DNA of 32,561 nucleotides, taken from positions 1 through 32,561 of the forward strand of contig JAEEKA010000057.1 of NCBI GenBank assembly GCA_016282135.1, given 5' to 3'. Position 1 is the first letter of the stretch. Each line of letters begins with the position of its first letter. The notes beneath the pieces are model-generated. The model searched no databases and was not told the origin of the DNA. It saw only the letters and a program-made list of their open reading frames with translations. Position numbers and translations under genes: made by a program. Shown here in pieces: positions 14,876 to 23,858 of this stretch. This stretch comes from Oscillospiraceae bacterium (GTDB taxonomy: Bacteria > Bacillota > Clostridia > Oscillospirales > Oscillospiraceae).

Positions 14876-16195
14876 ATGAAGAAATTGCTCGCTATCCTTC
14901 TGGCGGCTCTGATGCTGCTCAGCGTCGTGGGCTGCGCCGAGAAGAAGGACCCCACCGAAGCCAATGCTCCCGCCAAGCCCCAGGGCAAGGTGTTCAACAT
15001 CTATGCCTGGAACGAAGAATTCAAGGGTTTCTTTGAGAAGTATTACACCGTTCCCGAAGGCGTCACCGTCAACTGGATCATCAACCCCAGCGACAACGGC
15101 GTCTACCAGCAGAAGCTGGACGAGGCTCTGAAGGGCCAGGCCAATGCCAAGGACGACGACAAGATCGACATGTTCCTGGCCGAGGCTGACTACATCGGCA
15201 AGTACGTCGATTCCGCCTACACCATGGACGTGACCTCTTTCGGCTTCAAGAACGCCTCCACCATGTACGACTACACCATCAAGGCCGCTTCCGACAGCAA
15301 GGGCGTTTGCAAGGGCGTTTCCTTCCAGTGCTGCCCCGCTGCGGTCATCTACCGCAAGAGCATCGCCAAGGACGTTCTGGGCACCGACGATCCCGCCGAG
15401 GTTCAGGCTGCCATGGACAGCTGGGAGAAGTTTGACGCTCTGGCTGCCAAGGCCAAGGAAAAGGGCTACTACATGACCGCTTCCTTCGCTGAGACCTTCC
15501 GCGCGTTCTCCAACAACTGCACCAAGCCCTGGGTTGACGCCAACAACAACCTGCAGTTCGACCCCCAGATCACCGCTTGGATGGACCAGACCGAGAACTA
15601 CATCAAGAACGGCTACACCCTGACCGCCGGCGTGTGGGACACTGAGAAGACCAACCAGATGTTCAAGGACGGCAAGACCATGTGCTTCTTCGGGCCCGCC
15701 TGGTACTACAACTTCTGCATGAACAACGCGATGGACGCCGAAAAGGGCTGCGTGGGTGACTGGCGCATCGTCAAGGGACCCCAGGCCTACTTCTGGGGCG
15801 GCACTTGGCTGCTGGCTGCTACCGGCTCCGACAACACCGAAATGCTGAAGGACATCTTCGAGACCTTCACCGTCAATGAAGACGTCTGCACCAAGCTCGT
15901 CCAGAACGAGAACCAGTATCCCAACAACACCAAGATCGTTGAAAAGTTCGCCAAGGACAGCTCCTACGGCAACACCGCCATCCTGGACGGCCAGAACGAC
16001 ATCGCTGTCTTCGCCGAGCTGGCCAAGGACATCAAGTGGGAGAACCACACCAACTACGACCAGCTTCTGAACGAGGGCCTGCAGAACAAGCTGCAGGAGT
16101 TCTACAACGGCTCCGTGAGTAAGGACGTCGCTATGAAGAACTTCTACAACTACGTCAAGGAAGTCTACGCCAACATCAACGTCCCCCAGAACTGA
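14876..16195 (+). CDS. ABC sugar transporter substrate-binding lipoprotein (439 aa)
   Basis: Extracellular solute-binding protein of the carbohydrate (family 1-like) type. The signal peptide MKKLLAILLAALMLLSVVGC has its lipobox Cys at residue 20. The mature protein starts GKVFNIYAWNEEFKGFFEKY, a typical first strand of these proteins, and contains many aromatic residues (FFGPAWYYN, YFWGGTWLLAA) fit for stacking on sugar rings. AAGGAGA lies nine bases before the ATG at 14876. It is followed by a hairpin and two permease genes. Its codon use is strikingly restricted (AAG, AAC, GAC, CTG almost only), as expected of a very highly expressed gene. The ligand, most likely cello- or beta-gluco-oligosaccharide, is inferred from the neighbouring hydrolases. 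Confidence 0.94.
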   Translation: MKKLLAILLAALMLLSVVGCAEKKDPTEANAPAKPQGKVFNIYAWNEEFKGFFEKYYTVPEGVTVNWIINPSDNGVYQQKLDEALKGQANAKDDDKIDMFLAEADYIGKYVDSAYTMDVTSFGFKNASTMYDYTIKAASDSKGVCKGVSFQCCPAAVIYRKSIAKDVLGTDDPAEVQAAMDSWEKFDALAAKAKEKGYYMTASFAETFRAFSNNCTKPWVDANNNLQFDPQITAWMDQTENYIKNGYTLTAGVWDTEKTNQMFKDGKTMCFFGPAWYYNFCMNNAMDAEKGCVGDWRIVKGPQAYFWGGTWLLAATGSDNTEMLKDIFETFTVNEDVCTKLVQNENQYPNNTKIVEKFAKDSSYGNTAILDGQNDIAVFAELAKDIKWENHTNYDQLLNEGLQNKLQEFYNGSVSKDVAMKNFYNYVKEVYANINVPQN

Positions 16196-16211
16196 TCCGA
16201 TTAAACTGACC

Positions 16212-16237
16212 GCGGCAGGGGCCTCTGCCCCTGCCGC
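16212..16237 (+). terminator. intercistronic hairpin between binding-protein and permease genes
   Basis: Perfect 11-base-pair stem GCGGCAGGGGC (16212-16222) / GCCCCTGCCGC (16227-16237), four-base loop, no T run. Such hairpins after binding-protein genes usually stabilise the upstream mRNA and cause partial termination, giving more binding protein than permease. Confidence 0.7.
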
Positions 16238-16267
16238 TGCCATTCCCGCCGGGTGGGAGGAGCTATC

Positions 16268-17251
16268 ATGGAACGAAAAATCCGAAGGAAGGACGGCAGC
16301 CTGCGATCTGTCAGCTACGCCAAATGGGGCTACATCTTCATTGTGCCGTTCTTCTTAGCCTATCTGATCTTTACGCTGGTTCCCCAGTTTCTGACCGTTT
16401 ACAACAGCTTTTTTGAAAACTACCAGGACGGCCTGAACCAGGTCGGTCCCAACTACGTGGGTCTGGATAACTACAAGACCCTCTTTACCCCGGACAGCGC
16501 GGGCACCGTCCGCATTGTCAAATACGTGGCCAACACCATGATCATGTGGTTCGCCGGCGCGGTGCCGCAGTTCGTCATCGCCCTGCTGCTGGCCATCTTC
16601 TTCACCAGCTATCGGCTGAACATCAAGGGCCAGGGCTTCTTCAAGACGGTGATCTATATGCCGAATTTGATCATGGCCGCTGCCTTTTCGATGCTGTTCT
16701 TCACCCTGTTTTCCCGGGTCGGTCCCATCCAGGCCCTGCTGGTAAAAAACGGATGGATCGACGCTTCCTTTGATTTCTTTTCACACAGGATCACCGTGCG
16801 CGGCATGATTGCCACCATGAACTTCCTGATGTGGTTCGGCAATACGACCATCGTTCTGATGGCCGGCATTATGGGCATTGACCAGGCCCTGTTCGAGTCC
16901 GCCACTCTGGACGGAGCCAACGCCTGGCAGGTTTTCTTCCGGGTGACTATGCCGCTGCTGATGCCCATTTTCGTCTACTGCCTGATTACGGCTATGATCG
17001 GCGGCATTCAGATGTTCGACGTGCCCCAGGTCCTCACCAAGGGCAACGGTGCGCCGGATGAGACCACCAGAACCCTGGTCATGTACCTGAATAACTATCT
17101 GACCAATAAGAACTACGGCATGGCCGGCGCGATTTCCGTTATCATCTTTATTGTTACCGGCGCTCTGGGCGGCGTGGTCTACAAGATGCTGGTCAAGCAG
17201 TACAAGGAACCCCAGCGGCAGCACCGCAGAAGAAAGGGGGATGTCCTGTGA
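16268..17251 (+). CDS. ABC sugar transporter permease, MalF/UgpA type (327 aa)
   Basis: Inner membrane component with about six helices (GYIFIVPFFLAYLIFTLVP near residues 22-40, then segments around 90, 125, 190, 235 and 285). The coupling (EAA) loop is visible as ESATLDGANAWQVFFRV followed by MPLLMP, which contacts the ATPase. An extracytoplasmic loop after helix 1 has the FxNYxxL-type motif (VGLDNYKTLF). The ATG at 16268 follows GGGAGGAG; the longer frame from 16253 starts inside that site. Its TGA overlaps the GTG start of the next permease by four bases, indicating coupled synthesis of the two halves. Confidence 0.94.
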   Translation: MERKIRRKDGSLRSVSYAKWGYIFIVPFFLAYLIFTLVPQFLTVYNSFFENYQDGLNQVGPNYVGLDNYKTLFTPDSAGTVRIVKYVANTMIMWFAGAVPQFVIALLLAIFFTSYRLNIKGQGFFKTVIYMPNLIMAAAFSMLFFTLFSRVGPIQALLVKNGWIDASFDFFSHRITVRGMIATMNFLMWFGNTTIVLMAGIMGIDQALFESATLDGANAWQVFFRVTMPLLMPIFVYCLITAMIGGIQMFDVPQVLTKGNGAPDETTRTLVMYLNNYLTNKNYGMAGAISVIIFIVTGALGGVVYKMLVKQYKEPQRQHRRRKGDVL

Positions 17252-18114
17252 GAGCTCTCAGCGACAACGCAAAGGGCAAGATCAAGCTGACCATCCTCCG
17301 GGTGATCGTTTATGCCATCCTGGCCTTCCTGGTCTTCCTGTGCCTGTTCTTCTTCTACCTGATGATTATCAATGCCTCCCGCTCCAACGCCCAGCTTGCC
17401 ACCGGCTTTGAGATTCTGCCCAAGGAGCATTTCATTGACAATCTGGTCAACGCCTGGAACGACGCATCCATCAATATCCCCCGGGGCATGCTCAACAGCC
17501 TGATTATCGCCCTGGCCACCGCCGTTCTGACCACCTATTTCTCCGCTCTGACGGCCTATGGCATCCATGCCTATGACTTCAAGGGCAAGAAGTTCGTGTT
17601 CACCTTCATCATGGCGATCATGATGATCCCCGCCCAGGTGTCCGCCCTTGGCTTTGTTCAGATGATGAACAAGTTCAATATGAACAACAGCTACATTCCC
17701 TTGATTCTTCCCGGCATGGCTGCGCCCGTGGTCTTCTTCTACATGAAGCAGTACATGGAGAGCGTCCTGCCCCTGGACATTGTGGCGGCGGCCCGGGTGG
17801 ACGGCTCCGGCGAGTTCCGGACCTTCAACACCATAGTCCTGCCACTGCTGAAGCCGGCGATCGCGGTGCAGATGATCTTCTCCTTCGTTAGCTCCTGGAA
17901 CAACTATTTCATTCCGGCCCTCCTGTTGGACAAGGCGGAGATGAAGACGGTTCCCATCATGATCGCCCAGCTCCGCAGCGCCGACTACTCCAAGTTCGAC
18001 ATGGGCAAGGTCTACATGTTTATTCTCCTTGCCATCCTGCCCGTGATGCTTGTCTATATCATTCTCTCCAAGTCCATCATCAAGGGCGTCACCGCCGGCA
18101 GCGTGAAGGGGTAA
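17248..18114 (+). CDS. ABC sugar transporter permease, MalG/UgpE type (288 aa)
   Basis: Second membrane component, about six helices (VIVYAILAFLVFLCLFFFYL near residues 19-38; NSLIIALATAVLTTYFSAL near 82-100; further segments to the C-terminus). The EAA loop is DIVAAARVDGSGEFRTFN followed by VLPLLKP. The start codon is GTG at 17248 in a GTGA overlap with the previous gene; AGGGGG at 17235-17240 is the ribosome site. An ATG at 17241 is out of frame and not used. The stop lies five bases before the next gene, the cytoplasmic GH5. Confidence 0.94.
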   Translation: MRALSDNAKGKIKLTILRVIVYAILAFLVFLCLFFFYLMIINASRSNAQLATGFEILPKEHFIDNLVNAWNDASINIPRGMLNSLIIALATAVLTTYFSALTAYGIHAYDFKGKKFVFTFIMAIMMIPAQVSALGFVQMMNKFNMNNSYIPLILPGMAAPVVFFYMKQYMESVLPLDIVAAARVDGSGEFRTFNTIVLPLLKPAIAVQMIFSFVSSWNNYFIPALLLDKAEMKTVPIMIAQLRSADYSKFDMGKVYMFILLAILPVMLVYIILSKSIIKGVTAGSVKG

Positions 18115-18118
18115 GCAC

Positions 18119-19147
18119 ATGAAACAATTTACCGGATTTCAACATGGCGTGAACCTGGGCGGCTGGCTTTCCCAGTGCGACTACTCAGAAGAGCGCTGCC
18201 GGAACTTCATCCGTCCGGAAGACTTTGCGATCATCAAGGCCTGGGGCGTAGATCACGTCCGGGTCCCGGTGGATTACGATCTGCTGGAGGCCGGCGCCGA
18301 CGGCGCCGAGCCCCGGGGCTTCGGCTATCTGCGGCTGGCGGCGGACTGCTGCCGTTCCAACGGCCTGCACATGGTTCTGGACCTTCACAAGACCCCCGGC
18401 TTCTCCTTTGACCCCGACGAGGGGGAGGGCGGCTTCTTCGAAAGCGAGGCCTTCCAGACGCGCTTCTACCGGATCTGGGAGGAGCTGGCCCGGCGCTTCG
18501 CCCGGGATGCCGACATCATGGCCTTTGAGCTGCTGAACGAGGTTACGGAGCGGGAATTCATGCCCGCCTGGAACCGGATCTGGCAGGAATGTGTCCGGCG
18601 CATCCGCGTCTTTGCGCCCACAGTTCCCATTCTGGTGGGCGGCTACTGGCACAACAGCGCCCAGTCCGTCAAGGACATTGCCCCGCCCCCCGACGAGTAT
18701 ATCATTTACAACTTCCACTGCTATGAGCCCCTGATCTTTACCCACCAGGGCGCCCACTGGATGCCCACCATGGATCCCAACTTCCGCCTGCCGGTGACGG
18801 CCAGCCTGGAAGAGATGGAGCAGGCCAGCCGGGCAATGCTGGGGGAGCGGACCACGCTCCTGGACGGCTGGCCCCAGGGGACAAAGCTCAGCCCCGCCTA
18901 CTTTGAGGCCTTTGTGGCCTCTGCGGTGGAGGCCGCGGAGGCCCGGGGCGTGGCCCTGTACTGCGGTGAATACGGCGTGATCGACCTGGTCCCGCCGGAG
19001 CAGGCGCTGGAATGGTACCGCGTGTTCAGCCGAGCCTTTGACAAGCTTGGCATCGGCCGGGCTGCCTGGACCTACCGGCAGATGGATTTCGGCCTCTCCG
19101 ATCCCCGGATGGACGGAGTCCGCCCTGCGCTGTTAAAGCTCCTGTAA
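18119..19147 (+). CDS. cytoplasmic GH5 glucanase, CelC-like (342 aa)
   Basis: Glycoside hydrolase family 5 enzyme closely following the plan of C. thermocellum CelC (343 aa): FQHGVNLGGWLSQ start, VDHVRVPVDYDLL, FELLNEVTE with acid/base Glu141, YIIYNFHCYEPLIFTHQGAH, and YCGEYGVID with nucleophile Glu284. There is no signal peptide, so it acts inside the cell, as expected for trimming imported oligosaccharides before phosphorolysis. CelC hydrolyses lichenan/barley-type beta-glucan and shorter beta-glucans; the same or a cello-oligosaccharide preference is likely here but not proven. It sits inside the ABC operon, five bases after the permease and about 50 bases before the ATPase gene. Confidence 0.93.
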   Translation: MKQFTGFQHGVNLGGWLSQCDYSEERCRNFIRPEDFAIIKAWGVDHVRVPVDYDLLEAGADGAEPRGFGYLRLAADCCRSNGLHMVLDLHKTPGFSFDPDEGEGGFFESEAFQTRFYRIWEELARRFARDADIMAFELLNEVTEREFMPAWNRIWQECVRRIRVFAPTVPILVGGYWHNSAQSVKDIAPPPDEYIIYNFHCYEPLIFTHQGAHWMPTMDPNFRLPVTASLEEMEQASRAMLGERTTLLDGWPQGTKLSPAYFEAFVASAVEAAEARGVALYCGEYGVIDLVPPEQALEWYRVFSRAFDKLGIGRAAWTYRQMDFGLSDPRMDGVRPALLKLL

Positions 19148-19200
19148 GCACCCGCCGCCGTTTGTTTTCGACGAATCATATCAAGGAGGATCTGATCCTT

Positions 19201-20370
19201 ATGGCAACTGTCCAACTGGTTAACATCAAAAAGGTCTACCCCCATTCCGGTGAGACCAAAAAGAGAAAGAAAGCAGACGTCTCTGAAAAGAAGACCAACC
19301 TTCAGATCACTGATGAGGGCGTCGTGGCGGTGCAGGAGTTCAACCTGGAAATCGCGGACAAGGAATTCATCGTTTTGGTGGGTCCCTCCGGCTGCGGCAA
19401 GTCCACCACCCTGCGGATGGTTGCGGGTCTGGAGGAAATCACCGGCGGCGAGCTCTACATCGACGGCAATCTGATGAACTCCGTGGCGCCCAAGGATCGG
19501 GACATCGCCATGGTCTTCCAGAACTACGCCCTCTATCCCCACATGACGGTATATGATAACATGGCCTTCGCCCTAAAGCTTCGGCACATGCCCAAGGCGG
19601 AGATAGAAAAGAAGGTCATGGAGGCCGCGGAGATTCTGGATATTACCGAGTATCTGGACCGGAAGCCCAAGGCGCTTTCCGGCGGCCAGCGCCAGCGTGT
19701 GGCCATCGGCCGGGCCATCGTCCGCGCGCCCAAGGTTATGCTCATGGACGAGCCCCTGTCCAACCTTGACGCCAAGCTGCGCAACGAAATGCGGGCGGAG
19801 ATCATCAAGCTCCGCAAGCGGATCGATACAACCTTTATCTACGTCACCCACGACCAGACTGAGGCCATGACCCTGGGCGACCGGATCGTTATCATGCGGG
19901 ACGGCTTCGTCCAGCAGATCGGCACCCCCCAGGAGGTCTTCAATCACCCTGCCAATCTCTTTGTGGCCGGCTTTATCGGCATGCCCGTCATGAACTTCTT
20001 CGACGCGGAGCTTCAGGAGGAAGCCGGGAAATACTTTGTTTCCCTGGGCGGCATCCGGGTGGAGCTCTCTGCCGAGAAGGAAGCCCGCTTGAAGGCCAAG
20101 GGCGTCAAGAGCCAGAGCGTCACCCTGGGCGTCCGTCCGGAGCATACGGACGTGGCGGACACCGGCATCCTGGGCCGGGTGGATGTGGCGGAAATGATGG
20201 GCTCCTCTGTCCATCTGCACATCACCGCCGAGGGCCGGGACGTGATCATCATTGTCCCCACTGTGGATCTGGAAGGCAGCTTCAACATGGGCGACAGTGT
20301 TCACTTTACCTTCAACGGCAAGGTTGCCCACGTCTTCTCCAAAGAGGACGACCACAATCTGGAATACTGA
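19201..20370 (+). CDS. ABC sugar transporter ATP-binding protein, MsmK/UgpC type (389 aa)
   Basis: ATPase of a sugar importer. Walker A GPSGCGKST (residues 61-69), Q-loop MVFQNYALYPHMTV, signature LSGGQRQR (159-166), Walker B VMLMDEPLSNLDAKLR (179-194), H-loop VTHDQTEAMT, then a C-terminal regulatory OB-like domain (about 240-389; VTLGVRPEHTDV). Residues about 15-40 form a Lys/Glu-rich insert within the first strand region, as in other clostridial UgpC-like proteins. The ATG at 19201 is the family start; GGAGG lies 11 bases upstream, slightly long. Many Firmicutes share one such ATPase between several importers encoded elsewhere; here it is in the operon with its own permeases. Confidence 0.94.
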   Translation: MATVQLVNIKKVYPHSGETKKRKKADVSEKKTNLQITDEGVVAVQEFNLEIADKEFIVLVGPSGCGKSTTLRMVAGLEEITGGELYIDGNLMNSVAPKDRDIAMVFQNYALYPHMTVYDNMAFALKLRHMPKAEIEKKVMEAAEILDITEYLDRKPKALSGGQRQRVAIGRAIVRAPKVMLMDEPLSNLDAKLRNEMRAEIIKLRKRIDTTFIYVTHDQTEAMTLGDRIVIMRDGFVQQIGTPQEVFNHPANLFVAGFIGMPVMNFFDAELQEEAGKYFVSLGGIRVELSAEKEARLKAKGVKSQSVTLGVRPEHTDVADTGILGRVDVAEMMGSSVHLHITAEGRDVIIIVPTVDLEGSFNMGDSVHFTFNGKVAHVFSKEDDHNLEY

Positions 20371-20432
20371 AACATCCTCTGATACTACTCTCCTTTTTCA
20401 TCTTCCTTTTTCTCCTTTTTCTTCCCCGCACC

Positions 20433-20464
20433 GGGCCGTCTCCATTCGGAGGCGGCCCATTTTT
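20433..20464 (+). terminator. terminator of the beta-glucan transporter operon
   Basis: Eleven-base-pair stem GGGCCGTCTCC (20433-20443) / GGAGGCGGCCC (20448-20458) with one G-T wobble and a four-base loop, then ATTTTT. Confidence 0.85.
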
Positions 20465-20474
20465 ACGGACAAGA

Positions 20475-20511
20475 GCGGTTCCTTGTCTTGCCTGGCAAAA
20501 CAAGGAACCGC
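20475..20511 (-). terminator. hairpin downstream of the PfkB kinase gene
   Basis: Twelve-base-pair stem GCGGTTCCTTGT (20475-20486) / complement (20500-20511), lying 17 bases after the leftward kinase stop. The T run on the minus strand is poor, so function as a terminator is probable but not certain. Confidence 0.5.
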
Positions 20512-20528
20512 CCCCATTCGGTTTTTCT

Positions 20529-21536
20529 TTAGTTGTCCGAAAGGATGGCATCAACTTCCGCAGGACTGGGCATGGAGCGGAGGGCACCCTGCCTGGTGGT
20601 GACCAGGTAGGCTGCCGCGTTGGCAAAGCGGAGCATCCGGCGCAGGCCCTCGGGGCTGCGGCCCTTCAGACCCTGTTCCCGTACGTCGTGCAGGACGCAG
20701 GCACAGAAGGTGTCGCCCGCGCCGGTGGTATCCACAGTGCCGCCCAGCAGAAACGCCGGAGCGAAAAGCTCGTGGCCGCAGCAGAAGCAATAGCTGCCCC
20801 CGGGACCGCAGGTGACGTTCATCATCCGGACGTTCGGAAATTCCTGCAGCAGCTTTCGGGCGCCTGCCGGGTAGTCGGGAGCGGCCCCCTCGGCCCGACG
20901 GCCTTCGGGGCCCCATACGGCCTCGGGGAAGAGAAACGCAAGCTCTTCGTCGGAGATTTTGAGAACGTCGCACTGGCTCAGACCCCAGACCGTCTGGGCT
21001 CTGGCGTCTTCCATGGAAGTCCAGAGGGGCGGCCGAAGATTGGGATCGAAGGAGATCAGCGCGCCGCCGGTTTTCGCGGTCAGCACGGCGGTCTTTGTGG
21101 CGTTCCGGACGCCCTCGTGGGTCATGGACAGCGTGCCGAAGTGGAAGATCTCGCAGTCCCGCAGCAGGTTCCGGTCCAGCTCCTCCTCCCGGAGCATCAT
21201 GTCCGCCCCGGGGCTGCGGTAGAAGGAGAAGTCCCGATCCCCGTCAGGCAGCCTGTGGACCACGGCCAGCGTGGTGGGAATCTGAGGGTCCTCCAGCAGA
21301 CCTCGCAGGTCGATCCCCGTCTCCGAAACTGTCTGCCGGAGCTGGCGGCCATAGACGTCCCTGCCGACCTTCCCGATGAAGGCCGTCCTGCGGCCCAGCT
21401 TTTGCAGCATGGCCAGCACGTTGCAGGGGGCGCCGCCGGGATTGGCCTCCCAAAGGGGATTCCCCTGGGGGCTTTGTCCGGCCTCGGTGAAGTCGATCAG
21501 GAGCTCGCCCAGCGCAACTACGTCAAATGATTTCAT
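20529..21536 (-). CDS. PfkB-family carbohydrate kinase, fructokinase-like (335 aa)
   Basis: Ribokinase-fold sugar kinase. N-terminal ALGELLIDFTE, sugar-site loop NPGGAPCNVLAML (residues 32-44, PfkB signature 1), and DTTGAGDTFCA (residues 269-279, PfkB signature 2) with catalytic base Asp275. The pattern matches proteins annotated as fructokinases, but PfkB substrates are hard to assign from sequence. It is the downstream gene of a leftward pair with glnN (39 bases between them). AGG at about 21549-21551 precedes the ATG at 21536. It converges with the transporter operon and is probably not part of it. Confidence 0.88.
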   Translation of the reverse strand: MKSFDVVALGELLIDFTEAGQSPQGNPLWEANPGGAPCNVLAMLQKLGRRTAFIGKVGRDVYGRQLRQTVSETGIDLRGLLEDPQIPTTLAVVHRLPDGDRDFSFYRSPGADMMLREEELDRNLLRDCEIFHFGTLSMTHEGVRNATKTAVLTAKTGGALISFDPNLRPPLWTSMEDARAQTVWGLSQCDVLKISDEELAFLFPEAVWGPEGRRAEGAAPDYPAGARKLLQEFPNVRMMNVTCGPGGSYCFCCGHELFAPAFLLGGTVDTTGAGDTFCACVLHDVREQGLKGRSPEGLRRMLRFANAAAYLVTTRQGALRSMPSPAEVDAILSDN

Positions 21537-21575
21537 AGCAAAATACCTCCGTTGTTTCTGGAAAGCTGGCGTGGC

Positions 21576-23666
21576 TTACACGCTGAACAGCAGCTCCGCG
21601 TAGGCAGGGAAGGGCCAGTCTGCGGCAGGCACCAGAGCCTCCGCCCGGTCGCAGGACGCCCGCAGCCGGTCCATGGCGGGCCGGAGCCGATCCCGAATGG
21701 CGGCTGCCTGGAGTGCGGCGGCGGGGATCCCTGTGAGCTCCGCGGCTGTCTGCTCCAGATCACCGGCCTGGGCGTCGATGGCGTCGGTCAGTTCCGACAG
21801 CCGGGCCACCCGGTCAGCCTCACAGGCGCAGGCCAGAGTCGGCGCAAAGGCCCGCTTGGCTGCCGCCGAGGCCGCCAGCTTTCCGGTAAAGGCGCAGATG
21901 GCGGGCAGGATCTCCTGCCGGGTCATGGAGAGCATGGTCTTGGCCTCAATGTGGACGGTCTTGCAGTAGTGGTCCAGCAGGGCCTCGCAGCGGGCGGCCA
22001 GCTCCGTCAGGGAATAGACCCGGTGCCGCTTGAAGAGCGCCACGTTCTTTTCGTCCAGCAGGTGGGGCAGGGCGTCCGCCGCAGTGGGGTAGTTGCAGAG
22101 CCCCCGCTTGGCGGCCTCCTCCAGCCAGGCCTGGTCGTAGCCGTTGCCGTTGAAGATGATCCGCCGGTGGTCCCGGAAGGTCTCCAGGATCAGCCGGTGC
22201 AGGGCGGCCGGAAAGTCCTCTGCCGCTTCCAGCCGGTCGGCAAAGATCCGCAGGGATTCCGCCACGGCGGTGTTGATCATAATGTTGGCGCAGGCGATGC
22301 TGTCGGCGGAGCCCACCATGCGGAACTCAAACTTGTTGCCGGTGAAGGCGAAGGGAGAGGTGCGGTTCCGGTCCGTGTTGTCCCGGGCGAAGCGGGGCAG
22401 GGCGTCCACCCCCAGCTTCAGGGTGGTCTGCTGGGCGGCGTTGTAGGGCCGCTGGGCCACAATGGCGTCCATGATGGCGGTGAGCTCGTCGCCCAGGAAG
22501 ATGGACACCACGGCGGGGGGCGCTTCGTGGGCGCCCAGCCGGTGATCGTTTCCGGCGGTGGCCGTGGAAATGCGAATCAGATCCTGGTAGTCGTCCACGC
22601 CCTTGATGACGGCGCAGAGGAAGAGGAGGAACTGGGCGTTTTCGTAGGGCGTGTCGCCGGGGGAGAGGAGGTTTATCCCCGTGTCCGTGGAGACAGACCA
22701 GTTGTTGTGCTTGCCGGAGCCGTTGACCCCCGCAAAGGGCTTCTCGTGGAGCAGGCAAACCAGATCGTGGCGCAGGGCTACCTTTCGCATCACGTCCATC
22801 ATCAGCTGGTTCTGATCCGTGGCGATGTTGGTGGTGGTGTAGACCGGGGCCAGCTCATGCTGGGAGGGGGCCACCTCGTTGTGTTCGGTCTTGGCCAGGA
22901 TGCCCAGGGCCCAGAGTTCCCGGTCCAGTTCCTCCATGTAGGCGGCCACCCGGGGCTTGATGGAGCCGTAGTAGTGGTCGTCCATCTCCTGTCCCTTGGG
23001 GGGCGGGGCCCCGAACAGGGTCCTGCCGGTGAAAATCAGGTCCTTCCGCCGTTGATAGAGGGCCCGGTCAATGAGAAAATATTCCTGCTCTGCCCCCACG
23101 CAGGTCCGAACCTTCCGGACCTCGTGATTGCCGAAGAGCCGGAGGATCCGCAGGGCCTGCCGGTTGAAGGCGTCCATGGAGCGCAGCAGCGGCGTCTTCT
23201 TGTCCAGCGCCTCGCCGCCGTAGGAGCAGAAGGCGGTGGGGATGCAGAGCGTTTTGCCCTTGAGAAAGGCGTAGGAGGTGGGGTCCCAGGCGGTGTAGCC
23301 TCTGGCCTCAAAGGTGGCCCGCAGGCCGCCGGAGGGGAAGGAGGAGCCGTCGGCTTCTCCCCGAATCAGCTCCCGGCCGGAGAATTCCGGGATAATCCGC
23401 CCGTCGGAGGCGGGACTGATAAAGCTTTCGTGCTTTTCGGCGGTGATGCCGGTCATGGGCTGGAACCAGTGGGTGAAGTGGGTGGCCCCGTGCTCCAGCG
23501 CCCAGGTCTTCATGGCGGCCGCCACCGCGTCTGCTACGGCAGGCTCCAGCTCGGAACCCTCGTCAATGGTCCGGCGGAGCTTCTGATAGAGCTCCGCGGA
23601 CAAGGTGGCCTTCATCACCCGGTCGTCAAATACCAGCCGCCCAAAGCAGTCAAAATCGTGTTCCAT
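21576..23666 (-). CDS. glnN: type III glutamine synthetase (696 aa)
   Basis: ATP + glutamate + ammonia to glutamine; the large GSIII class found in Bacteroidetes, Clostridia and cyanobacteria. Length (696) is normal for the class. Visible motifs: GSIII N-terminal region with FTHWFQPMTG (64-73), GAEQEYFLID (191-200), KTEHNEVAPSQHELAP (259-274), NGSGKHNNWS (315-324), EAPPAVVSIFLGDEL and NRTSPFAFTGNKFEFR. These supply metal, glutamate and ATP ligands. The ATG at 23666 is chosen because it fits the family start and follows AGGGGG; the open frame runs 99 codons further upstream through the promoter, which is not coding. A consensus promoter lies upstream. Confidence 0.96.
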   Translation of the reverse strand: MEHDFDCFGRLVFDDRVMKATLSAELYQKLRRTIDEGSELEPAVADAVAAAMKTWALEHGATHFTHWFQPMTGITAEKHESFISPASDGRIIPEFSGRELIRGEADGSSFPSGGLRATFEARGYTAWDPTSYAFLKGKTLCIPTAFCSYGGEALDKKTPLLRSMDAFNRQALRILRLFGNHEVRKVRTCVGAEQEYFLIDRALYQRRKDLIFTGRTLFGAPPPKGQEMDDHYYGSIKPRVAAYMEELDRELWALGILAKTEHNEVAPSQHELAPVYTTTNIATDQNQLMMDVMRKVALRHDLVCLLHEKPFAGVNGSGKHNNWSVSTDTGINLLSPGDTPYENAQFLLFLCAVIKGVDDYQDLIRISTATAGNDHRLGAHEAPPAVVSIFLGDELTAIMDAIVAQRPYNAAQQTTLKLGVDALPRFARDNTDRNRTSPFAFTGNKFEFRMVGSADSIACANIMINTAVAESLRIFADRLEAAEDFPAALHRLILETFRDHRRIIFNGNGYDQAWLEEAAKRGLCNYPTAADALPHLLDEKNVALFKRHRVYSLTELAARCEALLDHYCKTVHIEAKTMLSMTRQEILPAICAFTGKLAASAAAKRAFAPTLACACEADRVARLSELTDAIDAQAGDLEQTAAELTGIPAAALQAAAIRDRLRPAMDRLRASCDRAEALVPAADWPFPAYAELLFSV

Positions 23667-23699
23667 AGCGCATCCCCCTTTGCTCGTTTGGATTGTTAT

Positions 23700-23728
23700 A
23701 TTATATTGAATATTCATGCGCATGTCAA
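23700..23728 (-). promoter_or_regulatory. consensus promoter of glnN
   Basis: On the minus strand TTGACA (23728-23723), 17-base spacer, TATAAT (23705-23700): a perfect sigma-A promoter 34 bases before the start codon. The spacer contains the palindrome TGAATATTCA, a possible regulator site. The intergenic region to 23858 shows no other clear feature. Confidence 0.9.
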
Positions 23729-23858
23729 GGGGAAAACAGTGCATTTTTGAGGAAAACTGATGGGCTGCCGCGAATAAAAATTCCGCCCAGCAAGTTGCTC
23801 GGCATTGGCGGCAATCTTCACTGCCCACGAAAAAAGAAACCGAGAATAAACGAAAAAT

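Noticed and set aside
21552..23750. 732-residue plus-strand frame opposite glnN
   Set aside because: Shadow frame; it also runs through the glnN promoter.
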